Shown here one piece after another: positions 19,487 to 27,652 of a DNA stretch of 64,000 nt. The stretch comes from Thiocapsa marina 5811 (lineage in GTDB: Bacteria > Pseudomonadota > Gammaproteobacteria > Chromatiales > Chromatiaceae). Position numbers and translations under genes: made by a program. Location: NCBI RefSeq assembly GCF_000223985.1, contig NZ_AFWV01000012.1:124001-188000 (forward strand). The letters are read 5' to 3'. The notes under the pieces were generated by a model, which ran no database searches, was not told where the DNA came from, and was given only the letters and a program-made list of their open reading frames with translations. Positions within the stretch are counted from its first letter, which is position 1. Each line of letters opens with the position of its first letter.

Positions 19487-20683
19487 ATGACGATCAAGCA
19501 GGTCATCACCGAGGGCGACAAGCCGGTCAAGGTCTGGACCGAGGAGCTGGACGAGCGTTCGCGCACGCAGCTGGTCAACCTCTCCAAGCTGCCCTTCATC
19601 CATCGTCACGTCGCGGCCATGCCGGACGTGCACGCCGGCATTGGCGCGACCATCGGCAGCGTCATCGCCACCGACCGGGCGATCATCCCGGCTGCCGTGG
19701 GTGTCGATATCGGCTGCGGCATGGCCGCCGCGCGCACCTCGCTCGGCGCCGAACAGATCGACGAGCGGGCGCTGAAGAAGGTCTTCGACCAGATCAGCCG
19801 CGACGTGCCGGTGGGGCGTTCCCAGCACCGTGACGAGCGCGCGCTGACAGAGGCGGCCACCCCCTTCGCCGCGCCGCTCGACGCGCTGACCGAGAAGCAC
19901 CCGCAGCTGCTCAAGGCCTTCGGGCGCTTCTCCAACTGGGTCAACCAGATCGGCACCCTGGGCGGCGGCAATCATTTCATCGAGGTCTGCCTCGACGAGT
20001 CCGGGCGCGTCTGGGTCATGCTGCACTCGGGCAGCCGCGGCATCGGCAATGCCATCGGCCATTACTTCATCGAGCTGGCGCGGCGCGACATGGAGCGCTG
20101 GATGATCCAGCTCCCCGATCGGGATCTCGCCTACCTGCCGGAGGGCTCCGAGCACTTCGACGACTACGTGGCCGCGGTCTCCTGGGCGCAGGCCTATGCG
20201 CGGGAGAATCGCGAGCAGATGATGGCTCTGGTGCTGGCGGCGCTCGCCCGGCATCTGCCGGCTTTCTCGGTCACCGAGGCGGTGGTGAACTGTCATCACA
20301 ACTACGTCGAGCGCGAGCACCACTTCGGGTCGAACGTCTGGGTCACCCGCAAGGGCGCGATTCGGGCGCGGGAAGGCGATCTCGGCATCATCCCCGGCAG
20401 CATGGGCGCGCGCAGCTACATCGTACGCGGCAAGGGCAATCCCGAGAGTTTCTCCTCCTGTGCCCATGGCGCCGGGCGCCGGATGAGCCGCACCGCGGCC
20501 GAGAAACTGTTCACACCGGCGGATCTGGCGGCTCAGACCCAAGGGGTGATCTGTCGCAAGGACAAAGGTGTGCTCGACGAGATTCCGGGTGCCTACAAGG
20601 ACATCGACCAGGTCATGGCCAACCAGGCGGACCTGGTCGAGGTGGTGCATACGCTCAAACAGGTCGTGTGCGTGAAGGGCTGA
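19487..20683 (+). CDS. rtcB: RtcB-family RNA ligase, full length
   Basis: Joins 2',3'-cyclic or 3'-phosphate ends to 5'-OH RNA ends using GTP and Mn. The 398-residue product carries MPDVHAGIGATIGS (residues 45-58), VGVDIGCGMA with the Mn-binding Asp74 and Cys77, LGGGNHFIEV, SGSRGIGN, HNYVEREHH, PGSMG and the guanylylated-His region SSCAHGAGR. All catalytic segments are present, and the length matches the ~400-residue RtcB branch. I chose the ATG at 19487 because GGCAGGAGGAG lies just upstream. No archease or RNA-repair regulator (RtcR) is next to it. Confidence 0.95.
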   Translation: MTIKQVITEGDKPVKVWTEELDERSRTQLVNLSKLPFIHRHVAAMPDVHAGIGATIGSVIATDRAIIPAAVGVDIGCGMAAARTSLGAEQIDERALKKVFDQISRDVPVGRSQHRDERALTEAATPFAAPLDALTEKHPQLLKAFGRFSNWVNQIGTLGGGNHFIEVCLDESGRVWVMLHSGSRGIGNAIGHYFIELARRDMERWMIQLPDRDLAYLPEGSEHFDDYVAAVSWAQAYARENREQMMALVLAALARHLPAFSVTEAVVNCHHNYVEREHHFGSNVWVTRKGAIRAREGDLGIIPGSMGARSYIVRGKGNPESFSSCAHGAGRRMSRTAAEKLFTPADLAAQTQGVICRKDKGVLDEIPGAYKDIDQVMANQADLVEVVHTLKQVVCVKG

Positions 20684-20779
20684 GAGCAGCATGACGATCG
20701 AGGCCGACTAAACCGGAATCGACCCGCGACGGTGCACCGAGAGCGCGGCACACCTCTCGGCGGCGACGCGCGTAATCAG

Positions 20780-21628
20780 TCATGCCGCGAGCGACGGGAG
20801 TACCCAGGTGGGCCGTACCGGCAACCGCCCCGTCTCACGCCCAGGCGCCAGCCCGGTGCCGACCAGCACGGCGTCGAGGCCCGCACCCAGGGCGCCCGCG
20901 ATGTCGGTCGCAAGCTGATCTCCGAGCATAACCGGCCGGGACGCACCGAGCCGCCGACAGGCCACATCGAAGATCGCGCGGCTCGGCTTGCCCAGGCGCG
21001 TGAAGCCGATGCCCCGCTCGGGCCAGCGCTCGCGGATAACCGCTTCCAGCATCGCGGCCAACGCCCCTGCCGTGAGCGCGACCCGCCCGGGGCGCACCGG
21101 ATACATCAGATCGGGGTTGCAGAGCAGCAACCGCAGCGGCGCGCCGGCATCGAGGCGGCGCACCAGCAGACTCAGCGCGAGATCCAGGTGATCGGGCCAG
21201 CACAGGTCCTGCTGATCGGCGACGATGAGGGCCTCGGCGTCGACATCCCCCTCGAAGGGCACGACGATGGCGCCCGCCCGCTCGGCATAGCGGCGCGATC
21301 CCTCCGGCCCCAGCACCAGGGCGCGCACCCCGCGGAGATTGCCGGCCACGCCGGGATCGGCCAACAGCGCACCCGAGGTCAGGATGCGCTCGGGCGGGAT
21401 CGCCAACCCCACCGCGGCGAATCCTCGGCTCAGCGTCTCGGGGAGCCGGCTGGCGGCGTTGGTAACCACCAACCACGGGCAACCGTCGCGGTCCAGGTCA
21501 GCGAGCAGCGCGGCCGCCCCCGGCAAGGCGCGCTCCCCATCGAGCAGCACCCCGTAGGCATCGAGCAGGAAGCCATCGTAGCGACGACGCAGCGCCGCCA
21601 GGTCGGTCAGCAGAGCGTCCGGCGTCAT
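20780..21628 (-). CDS. HAD-superfamily class IIA hydrolase
   Basis: A 282-residue cytoplasmic phosphatase-like protein of the NagD/TIGR01459 type. The nucleophile motif is LLDAYGVLLDG (near residue 20), then VVTNAASR (motif II), RLGKPSRAIFDVA (motif III Lys) and VMLGDQLATDIAGALGAGLDAVLV (motif IV). The second Asp of the classic DxD is Tyr here, as in some class IIA enzymes. The substrate is unknown. It lies downstream of the ARPP-1/vWA/PARG gene on the same strand with a 213-base gap, so it might share its transcript or its own promoter with the dyad at 21649. Confidence 0.87.
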   Translation of the reverse strand: MTPDALLTDLAALRRRYDGFLLDAYGVLLDGERALPGAAALLADLDRDGCPWLVVTNAASRLPETLSRGFAAVGLAIPPERILTSGALLADPGVAGNLRGVRALVLGPEGSRRYAERAGAIVVPFEGDVDAEALIVADQQDLCWPDHLDLALSLLVRRLDAGAPLRLLLCNPDLMYPVRPGRVALTAGALAAMLEAVIRERWPERGIGFTRLGKPSRAIFDVACRRLGASRPVMLGDQLATDIAGALGAGLDAVLVGTGLAPGRETGRLPVRPTWVLPSLAA

Positions 21629-21648
21629 CTGGACTCCTCGGGGAAGGG

Positions 21649-21670
21649 GGTTTGTACTGCATCACAAACC
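21649..21670. promoter_or_regulatory. Perfect 7-bp dyad upstream of the HAD gene
   Basis: GGTTTGT-N8-ACAAACC, 20 bases upstream of the HAD start codon. It could be an operator or an RNA hairpin over the leader. No regulator can be assigned. Confidence 0.35.
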
Positions 21671-21710
21671 TGCGAGGAACGCCACGCTGCGACGGCCTCG
21701 CCTGTTGCCG

Positions 21711-21845
21711 TCATGCGGACGAAGGACGTCGATGCCGTGCCTCGGAATCGAGACAGGACAGCGCGACCAGGCGGACCGAGGTGTCTTCAGGATCGAGGCG
21801 TTCTACGGCCTCGCGCAACCCATGCGAAGACTCCGAGGGACTCAT
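21711..21845 (-). CDS. Possible 44-residue ORF overlapping the ARPP-1/vWA/PARG stop
   Basis: An ATG overlaps the upstream stop codon as ATGA, the classic coupling arrangement. The product (MSPSESSHGLREAVERLDP... VRLVALSCLDSEA) faintly resembles one HEAT-type helical repeat. It is too short to be sure; it may be a remnant of a longer gene or chance. Confidence 0.25.
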   Translation of the reverse strand: MSPSESSHGLREAVERLDPEDTSVRLVALSCLDSEARHRRPSSA

Positions 21846-24800
21846 TGCGATCCTCCAAACTCGGCAGCGAACGGCCCGAAGAACGCCCGCTCCGATGACC
21901 CGTCGGTGACGGCGAACACGACCTCGGCGAAGGCACCTGCGTGCTCGCGCAGTGCCGCGTGGAAGATCGCCGCGATCCGCGCCGGGTCGTTGCCGTAGGT
22001 ACCGCATCCCCACGCCCCCAGAACCACGGCCTCGTATCCGAAGGCACGCGCGACGGCCAACACCCGACGGATCCGGCTCTCCATCATCCTCGCCGAGACA
22101 TCGACCCCCAGAGTGGGCGCATAGGGCGCCGCGCAGGTGATGACGCTCAGGAGCCAAGGACGCTCCAGCGGCGTACCGTCATCCGTGCGGAACACCGGCA
22201 CGTCCGGGGAGAGGATCGCCCAATCGGTGGAATCCGGCAGTGGGCGAGCCTGGTGGTGCGCATACATCGGATCCCCCTGCAGGGTGGCGTAGAGGGCGCT
22301 GGAGCGGCACAGCACGCTCTCCTGTCCGCGGTTGCCCTGGAGAAAGCCGCCGCCCGGCTCGATGCCGTTGGCGAAGTTCAGCGCCAGCACCCGCCGCCCC
22401 TGCTCGTTCAGCCGCCGGGCCGCGGCCAACGTGGTCTCGTTGGCGACCTGGATCCGCGTGGTCGGAAAGACCGGCGATTGCGGTCCCGGCAAGACCGCAT
22501 CCGGCGGCAGGCTGCGCTTGGCGGCGACGGCCGCTTGGACGGCAACCCGCCAATCGACCGCGCGACCGGCCGCATCCGTATAGAGACCGGTGTCGAGTGC
22601 CGTCACGGTTGCCTTGCCCCACGCCGCGGTCTGCTGACGGGAGATCGCCCGTAAGCGCGCGCTCGTCTCGGCGTGTTCCCGGCTATCCAGGGCCGGCAGC
22701 ACCTGAAGGCGCGGTGCCGGGCGCGACGGCTCGTCACGGTGCCTGTCGCCGTCTTCGGTACGGCCGGACTGCATGTTTCTGTCGCGATAGAGGCGCTCCT
22801 TCAAGTCGCGCGGGGTCTGGCGCGTGCGATGCTGCTCGCACTCCCTATCGAGGTCCTCGGCCAGCGCTCGAAGCGCGGGATGATCGGGCCCGTAGGCGCG
22901 AATCGCCGCGGCGCCTTCGCGCAGATGCGCTCGCGCTTGCTTGAGATCGCCCGCGCGGTTGGCGGCGGTTGCTGCAAGGCGGGCCCGGCTCGCGAGCATC
23001 TCCCCGACCCGTTGCTCGACGGCACGATCATGCGGCTGTGCCTTGCGTCGGGCGCTGTCGACCCAGGTCCAATCGAAGCCGCTCTGCGCCAAGGACGCAT
23101 CCCCGTCGCTCACCCGGACCTGCATCGTGCAGTCGGAGTCTTGCGCGCCGGCCGGGAAACGCACCGCCACCAGCAGATCGAGCACCTGGCCGCTCACCAG
23201 ATCGCCGGGCTGAATGGTCAGGCTCCGCTCCCCGAGCGTGCTCGACCAGGGCCCGAGCACCTCCACCTGCAGATCGGACGCCCACTCGAGCTGGATCCGC
23301 GGCGCGGCGTAGACGACCTCGAGCGCATCGCCCAACTCGCGATCCAGGACGGCCGCAATCGAATCGGCCCGGGCAATGTCGTGGAAGGCGCCGCCCCCGG
23401 CATCGGCCAAGGCACCGAGCAGGACCTCGTCGTAGTCGTCGCCGACCCCGAAGGTGCCGGTGACGACACCAAGCCGACGCAGCTCGGCGGCGTGGTGCGC
23501 CAGGATCGCGGGATCGACGATGCCGTGGTTCGCCTGGCCATCACTCAGCAGAAAGCACCGATGCAGGCGCTCGTCCCCGTCCGCGCGCCCGATCAGCCCG
23601 CATCCGGTCAACCAACCCCCGGCCAGATCGGTTTGGCCGCGCGGCCCGACCCCGTTCAAGACCCGCGCCGCAGCAGCTTGCGCCTCGTGCGCCGGACACA
23701 ACGGCAGCAGAGTGTCGACCTGCTCGTCGAACACCACCAGCGCAACACGGTCTTCGGACCCGAGACGCGCGATGGACGCCTGCGCCGCACTCCGGGCATG
23801 CGCCAATTTCACCCCGCCCATGGATCCGGAGCGATCGAGCACCAGCGCCAGATCGATCGGCAGACGTGCGTCGACCGCACGCGGGACGCGCAGTCGCAGA
23901 TGCAGATACCGCCGACTGCTCCCGAGGCGCCGGATCAAGCGCCGGTCGGTGGCCAACTCCAGACCGAGTCGTCCCGAACGCGCGGCACCTGTGCCCGGCT
24001 CGGCCATCTGGTCGTCCTCGCGGGCCACGGCAAAGACACACAGATGCACCGGATGCCCGTCCTTGACCAGCGCACCGCCCGCCAGACCGGGACCGAAGAG
24101 CCGCCAGTCCTCGCCCTCCCCGAGGGCCGCGAAGCGCTCGACATCGGCAGCGCCGACGGCATCGAGCCACGCCCGCGGGTCCGTCACGGCGGTGCCGATG
24201 CCGCCTGCATCGTCGGCATCCAGCGCATCGAGCGCATAGCTCTCCACAAGCGTGCCCAGAACCGCGGCAAGGGTCACGGGACTGTCGAACAGGTCGAGAC
24301 CCACCACGCGGCCATTCACCGCAAACAGCGCCCCGCATTGGCTCGGCTGCGGCGTAAAAGCGTTGCGATAGGCGTCGAGCAATCCGCGCCGAGACGCATA
24401 GATGTCCGCCGCCGCCCCGGTGGCAGAGGCGACCCCGAAGCGCCGCGACTTCTCGGCGATGTCGCGCCAGACCGCCCCCTGATCGCTCTCGCGCGATCCA
24501 CGCCGACGCAGCGAGCTGGTCACGTCGGTCGCCTTGCGCGCACGTCCGGTCGCAAAGTGCGCGCGGCGTGCACTGGCGAACGCGGTCGATTGGGCATGCC
24601 AGCGACCCTGTTCGACACAGGAGACCGGAATCGTGATGGTGAGGTGTGCGGGGGCGAGGATCGTGAGATTGAGGATGCGGTTCTGCTTGGCGCCGATCAG
24701 CTCCTCGCCATCGAGCAGCAGCACGGGACGATCCCCGTCGTTGACGAAGCACAGCTCCGGCACCGACCCCGACGCGGAAACCTCGGTCACGCGAGCCGTC

Positions 24801-24940
24801 CCGTCGGCCAGGGCCGCATCGAGCAATCGGTAGTCCGGCTCGGCTACGCCGTCGGCCAAGAGCGGGAACAGGGTCAGCTGACCGTGCTGCATCGGCGATC
24901 CGATGGTCACGCGGGACAAGCATTCGGCGATGACGGACAT
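21842..24940 (-). CDS. ARPP-1 - von Willebrand A - PARG-like (TIGR02452) fusion protein
   Basis: A 1032-residue cytoplasmic protein of three parts. Residues ~15-310 look like the ARPP-1/DUF6569 domain (LLLDGEELIGAKQNRILN, IPVSCVEQGRW, ARRAHFATGRA). Residues ~320-600 hold a vWA domain with an intact MIDAS: DRSGS at 369-373, GQTDLAGG, LLSDGQANHG. From ~745 to the end is a TIGR02452/microbial PARG macro-like domain with LNFANGIEPGGGFLQG (GGG at 863-865) and LGAWGCGTYGNDP. The PARG signature normally ends QEE; here it reads Q873-E874-S875, so the usual catalytic second Glu is Ser and hydrolase activity is doubtful. ATG 24940 chosen; upstream residues of the open frame are not protein-like. A MerR regulator lies upstream. 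Confidence 0.85.
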   Translation of the reverse strand: MSVIAECLSRVTIGSPMQHGQLTLFPLLADGVAEPDYRLLDAALADGTARVTEVSASGSVPELCFVNDGDRPVLLLDGEELIGAKQNRILNLTILAPAHLTITIPVSCVEQGRWHAQSTAFASARRAHFATGRARKATDVTSSLRRRGSRESDQGAVWRDIAEKSRRFGVASATGAAADIYASRRGLLDAYRNAFTPQPSQCGALFAVNGRVVGLDLFDSPVTLAAVLGTLVESYALDALDADDAGGIGTAVTDPRAWLDAVGAADVERFAALGEGEDWRLFGPGLAGGALVKDGHPVHLCVFAVAREDDQMAEPGTGAARSGRLGLELATDRRLIRRLGSSRRYLHLRLRVPRAVDARLPIDLALVLDRSGSMGGVKLAHARSAAQASIARLGSEDRVALVVFDEQVDTLLPLCPAHEAQAAAARVLNGVGPRGQTDLAGGWLTGCGLIGRADGDERLHRCFLLSDGQANHGIVDPAILAHHAAELRRLGVVTGTFGVGDDYDEVLLGALADAGGGAFHDIARADSIAAVLDRELGDALEVVYAAPRIQLEWASDLQVEVLGPWSSTLGERSLTIQPGDLVSGQVLDLLVAVRFPAGAQDSDCTMQVRVSDGDASLAQSGFDWTWVDSARRKAQPHDRAVEQRVGEMLASRARLAATAANRAGDLKQARAHLREGAAAIRAYGPDHPALRALAEDLDRECEQHRTRQTPRDLKERLYRDRNMQSGRTEDGDRHRDEPSRPAPRLQVLPALDSREHAETSARLRAISRQQTAAWGKATVTALDTGLYTDAAGRAVDWRVAVQAAVAAKRSLPPDAVLPGPQSPVFPTTRIQVANETTLAAARRLNEQGRRVLALNFANGIEPGGGFLQGNRGQESVLCRSSALYATLQGDPMYAHHQARPLPDSTDWAILSPDVPVFRTDDGTPLERPWLLSVITCAAPYAPTLGVDVSARMMESRIRRVLAVARAFGYEAVVLGAWGCGTYGNDPARIAAIFHAALREHAGAFAEVVFAVTDGSSERAFFGPFAAEFGGSQ

Positions 24941-25011
24941 CCTGTGGTCTCCTTGAAGTGTCGCGGCCGGCGCACGCCGTTGATCGCGCGCCGGTGTCCT
25001 GGTGTCCCGGT

Positions 25012-25542
25012 TCAGACCTCGCCGATGAACAGCCGCTTGGCCTGTTCCAGCAATGCGTCGAGCCGGCGTTGATCGGCGCGGGCCAAGGGCCGGCGCACAT
25101 GTAATTCGATATCCGGATGCACGGTGATCCTCTCCCAGGTGCTGCGGGTCGGCGTCTTGGGAGCGGCCGCCGAATCGGTCCCTTGCGTGGGTGGCGTCTC
25201 CGGAATCGCCTCGACCTGTCTCGCTTGGGCCATCACCCGGCGGACATAATCGGCGGCCGAACGCGGTTCGCCTTGAACCTCGCCCTCCAACTCGGCGAGT
25301 GCTCGCGCGACGCCGGCCGCATCGAGTCCGGCCAGCCGCGTCTTGATCAGGGCCAGCGGCTGGTGGGCATCCTGCAGGCCGCGGATCAGTCGAAGCCGAT
25401 CCAGGTGCTCCCGGCTGTAGCTCGACGCCGGACCCCGGCCATTGGGCGACGGCAGCAGCCCTTCCGCGAGGTAGTAGCGGATCGTCCGCACGGGGACGTC
25501 GGCGGCGCGGCTCAGGCTGTTGATGTCCAGGGTCTCGTTCAT
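25012..25542 (-). CDS. MerR-family transcriptional regulator
   Basis: A 176-residue regulator. The N-terminal winged helix is LSRAADVPVRTIRYYLAEGLLPSP (residues ~10-33), with SYSREHLDRLRLIRGLQDA as the second half of the DNA-binding domain. A coiled helix and a C-terminal segment (WERITVHPDIELHVRRPL) follow, perhaps for sensing or dimerisation. No metal-binding Cys. ATG 25542 chosen. It starts downstream of a near-consensus promoter with an embedded dyad and is 71 bases upstream of the ARPP-1/vWA/PARG gene, its likely target. Confidence 0.85.
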   Translation of the reverse strand: MNETLDINSLSRAADVPVRTIRYYLAEGLLPSPNGRGPASSYSREHLDRLRLIRGLQDAHQPLALIKTRLAGLDAAGVARALAELEGEVQGEPRSAADYVRRVMAQARQVEAIPETPPTQGTDSAAAPKTPTRSTWERITVHPDIELHVRRPLARADQRRLDALLEQAKRLFIGEV

Positions 25543-25549
25543 GCGAGCT

Positions 25550-25578
25550 AATATAGACAGTGACAGTGTTACTGTCAA
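25550..25578 (-). promoter_or_regulatory. Near-consensus promoter with dyad operator for the MerR gene
   Basis: On the minus strand: TTGACA (25578-25573), a 17-base spacer, TATATT (25555-25550), 8 bases before the MerR ATG. The spacer holds a GACAGT/ACTGTC dyad centred on AACA, the position where MerR-type proteins bind. The mRNA would have almost no leader. Spacing is 17, not the 19-20 typical of MerR-activated promoters, which favours simple autorepression. Confidence 0.7.
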
Positions 25579-25785
25579 AATAGCCATGCCGAGATATCGA
25601 GAAGCCAAGCCATGCAGGTTGAAGAATCCGCAGACCCCTCGATACAAGGATGAGCGCTGCCATCGCGCCTGTTGAAACCCGAAGCACGACGACCTGTCTG
25701 AGCCTGCTCCGATCCGTGCCTGACGAACGGCCGGCGTGATTCGATCGCGTCGTCCAGCCGGTCTGCGTCATCCCGCTATCACATC

Positions 25786-25870
25786 TAAACCGCGCCGACT
25801 CCAGCGCTCGTCGAGTCTGCCGGGGCCGATCCCATTCAAAAACATCGCATACCGCGCTGGGCGCGGTTTA
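25786..25870 (-). repeat. Type 1 TAAACCGCG repeat, complete (85 bp)
   Basis: Ends TAAACCGCGCC and GGGCGCGGTTTA. The internal sequence is nearly the reverse complement of the copy at 61373-61459 (CTGCCGGGGCCGATCCCAT and AAAAACATCGCATACCGCG shared). Its right end touches the GGAGA ribosome site of the next gene, so here the element lies at a gene start rather than a stop. Confidence 0.85.
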
Positions 25871-25884
25871 GGAGAATGCTCCCC

Positions 25885-26622
25885 ATGAAACCCTGGAATC
25901 CGCGTTTGCTGCTGGTCGCCGGCTTGTGCCTGCTCGCAGCCCTCCCCGCGCTTGCGGAGTCCGAACCCGCCGCCGACAGCCTCTACAGCTTCCATGCACC
26001 CAGCCGCGACGGGATCGGCAAGACCTATTTCGGCCGCGAGATCTCACAGGTCATGGGTCACCAGGGCGCCGCTTGGCTAGAGCGAAGGACCCGTGTCGTC
26101 GAGGAGCAGCCCGACCGGGTGGTCGCGGGCATGGGGCTCGCGCCCGATGCGCAGGTCGCCGACATCGGCGCCGGGACCGGCTATTTCACTTTCCGCATCG
26201 CCGAGGCCGTCCCCACCGGTCGCGTCTACGCGGTTGACGTGCAACCGGAGATGCTTGATGTCCTGCACAAGCGTATCGAGCGACGCGCGATCACCAACGT
26301 GACCCCAGTTCTCGGCACGGAGGATGATCCCAAGCTACCGGCGGATAGCGTCGATGCCGTGCTGCTCGTGGATGCCTACCATGAGTTCGCCCATCCCTTC
26401 GAGATGATGCAGGGCATCCGCAGCGCACTGCGACCGGGCGGCCGGGTGTTCCTGATCGAGTACCGTGGCGAGGATCCTAGGATCCCGATCAAGCCGCTGC
26501 ACAAGATGACCCAAGCACAGGCGATCACCGAGCTCGAAGCGGTCGGGCTGCGCTGGATCGAGACCCTCGACATCCTGCCCACGCAGCATTTCATGGTGTT
26601 CGAGAAACCTGCCGAGGGCTGA
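25885..26622 (+). CDS. Class I SAM-dependent methyltransferase with N-terminal signal peptide
   Basis: About 245 residues. The N-terminus MKPWNPRLLLVAGLCLLAALPALAE is a convincing signal peptide. The fold follows with VADIGAGTGYFTFRIA (SAM-binding motif I), VYAVDVQPEMLDVL (motif II acidic), VDAVLLVDAYHEF and LRPGGRVFLIEYRG. The substrate is unknown. Export of a SAM enzyme is odd because SAM is cytoplasmic, so the N-terminus may be an anchor or the protein may have changed role. I prefer ATG 25885 (GGAG 10 bases upstream) over ATG 25876, which is too close to the ribosome site formed at the repeat edge. Followed by the SRPBCC fragment. Confidence 0.82.
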   Translation: MKPWNPRLLLVAGLCLLAALPALAESEPAADSLYSFHAPSRDGIGKTYFGREISQVMGHQGAAWLERRTRVVEEQPDRVVAGMGLAPDAQVADIGAGTGYFTFRIAEAVPTGRVYAVDVQPEMLDVLHKRIERRAITNVTPVLGTEDDPKLPADSVDAVLLVDAYHEFAHPFEMMQGIRSALRPGGRVFLIEYRGEDPRIPIKPLHKMTQAQAITELEAVGLRWIETLDILPTQHFMVFEKPAEG

Positions 26623-26626
26623 TCCC

Positions 26627-26735
26627 GTGCATCAGGTCGACCGCATCATCGAAGCCCCCGCCGGCGTCGCCTGGCGGATCTTGACCGACACGCGTGAATG
26701 GCCGTGCTGGGGGCCCGACCTCTGGAGCAAGCCAC
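26627..26735 (+). pseudogene. 5' fragment of an SRPBCC/polyketide-cyclase-like gene
   Basis: A GTG start 5 bases after the methyltransferase stop encodes MHQVDRIIEAPAGVAWRIL followed by TDTREWPCWGP, the typical start of an SRPBCC domain, then loses similarity. The rest of the gene is found 1.4 kb away at 28173-28417. The two pieces fit at the W-G-P / V-R-G-V-E junction, so the gene was split by inserted DNA. Confidence 0.7.
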
Positions 26736-26769
26736 ACGCGGCATCCTATTGCGTTGCAACGTCTTGCCG

Positions 26770-26854
26770 TAGAACCGCGTCCCCTCAAAGGTTGGAAACA
26801 TCCTCGCGCCCGAGACAACATGAAAATGGCTCATTTCGCTCTGGACGCGGTTTA
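26770..26854 (-). repeat. Type 2 TAAACCGCG repeat, complete (85 bp)
   Basis: Ends TAGAACCGCGTCC and CTCTGGACGCGGTTTA. It resembles the reverse complement of 34158-34241 along its length, with shared AAAGGT-GGAA and ACATGA blocks. It sits within the segment that splits the SRPBCC gene. Confidence 0.8.
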
Positions 26855-27155
26855 GGGCCGCTGTCCGATGATGTGTATTCCGTTCCTTGATCCGTCCTTC
26901 TCGACCGTCGAAAGCCGCATCGCGGAGTGTAGGTCTCTCGACCGACGCGATGGACTCGGCGCCCGCCGGGTTCATTGCGGTCTCGTCGCCCCGGCCCACA
27001 GCCGCGACGGACGCCGTTGCCACGTTTCGATGTAACGAAACGTTATCGGAGCCGAAGTCTCGTAACGGGCTTGCGGGTACGGACGCGTCGCTCGGCCTGC
27101 CCTGAGATGTCGTAAGTTTCTGAATAAAAAATCGTTTATCTGTCCTTCAGTGAGT
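26855..27155. other. Intergenic, no gene seen
   Basis: About 300 bases between the type 2 repeat and the sigma-54-like promoter. Open frames here look like noise. A short dyad-like stretch (GTTTCGATGTAACGAAAC, 27022-27039) could be an activator site for the downstream promoter. Confidence 0.35.
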
Positions 27156-27170
27156 TGGCACGGTGGCTGC
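27156..27170 (+). promoter_or_regulatory. Sigma-54 (-24/-12) type promoter
   Basis: TGGCACG-GTGG-CTGC places GG and GC at the invariant spacing and matches the -24/-12 consensus at all but one key base. It lies 73 bases upstream of the small secreted protein gene, in an AT-rich patch unlike its surroundings. Confidence 0.7.
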
Positions 27171-27242
27171 ATTATGAGGGTCAAGCCGGTGCAGATGACT
27201 GCGCGGCTCCCGAGTCAGCAATCCACAATCCGGAGACAAACC

Positions 27243-27545
27243 ATGACCAAGTCGACCCTCGCCATCGCCGCCTCCTTCTTCGCGACCATTGCCTTTGCGT
27301 CCACAGCCATCGCCGATGACGTCTATCACGGCTTGGCCCTGGACAACGCCGACCTGTTCGACGGCCACCGGGCCGGGGGGAACGTCCTCGGGGTGCAGCC
27401 CGGCGTCGGGGACCGCCACGACATCTATGCCGGACTCGCCGACGGCAACAGTGACCTTTTCAGCCGTATCGACGCGACTCCGGGCAGCGGTTCACGCCCG
27501 GACATCTACCAAGGCTTCGAGGGCAGCGCCGACCTGAGCTACTGA
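27243..27545 (+). CDS. Small secreted protein with D-x-Y-x-G-L repeats
   Basis: A 100-residue exported protein. Signal peptide MTKSTLAIAASFFATIAFAST, cleaved near AIA-DD. The mature part is three imperfect repeats: DVYHGLALDNADLF, DIYAGLADGNSDLF and DIYQGFEGSADLSY. The acidic D/N-rich loops could bind a cation, but this is inference. I do not know a characterised family. A sigma-54-like promoter is upstream, and it is 108 bases upstream of a DoxX gene, with which it may be co-transcribed. Confidence 0.8.
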   Translation: MTKSTLAIAASFFATIAFASTAIADDVYHGLALDNADLFDGHRAGGNVLGVQPGVGDRHDIYAGLADGNSDLFSRIDATPGSGSRPDIYQGFEGSADLSY

Positions 27546-27652
27546 TGCCGGAGCAGGACAGCCGGCCCCGGATCCCGACGCGCTCCGGGCGCCCGGCGCC
27601 AACGATCCTCAATCCATGTACATCCTGAAATTCGACATCTTGGAGGTCATCC

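Noticed and set aside
20706-20760. TAAACCGGAATCGAC sequence after rtcB as another repeat copy
   Set aside because: Only the first seven bases match, and no opposite arm is present at the expected distance.
22673-25072. 799-codon open frame on the plus strand
   Set aside because: Lies opposite the ARPP-1/vWA/PARG gene; composition is Arg/Gly/Gln-rich with no domains.
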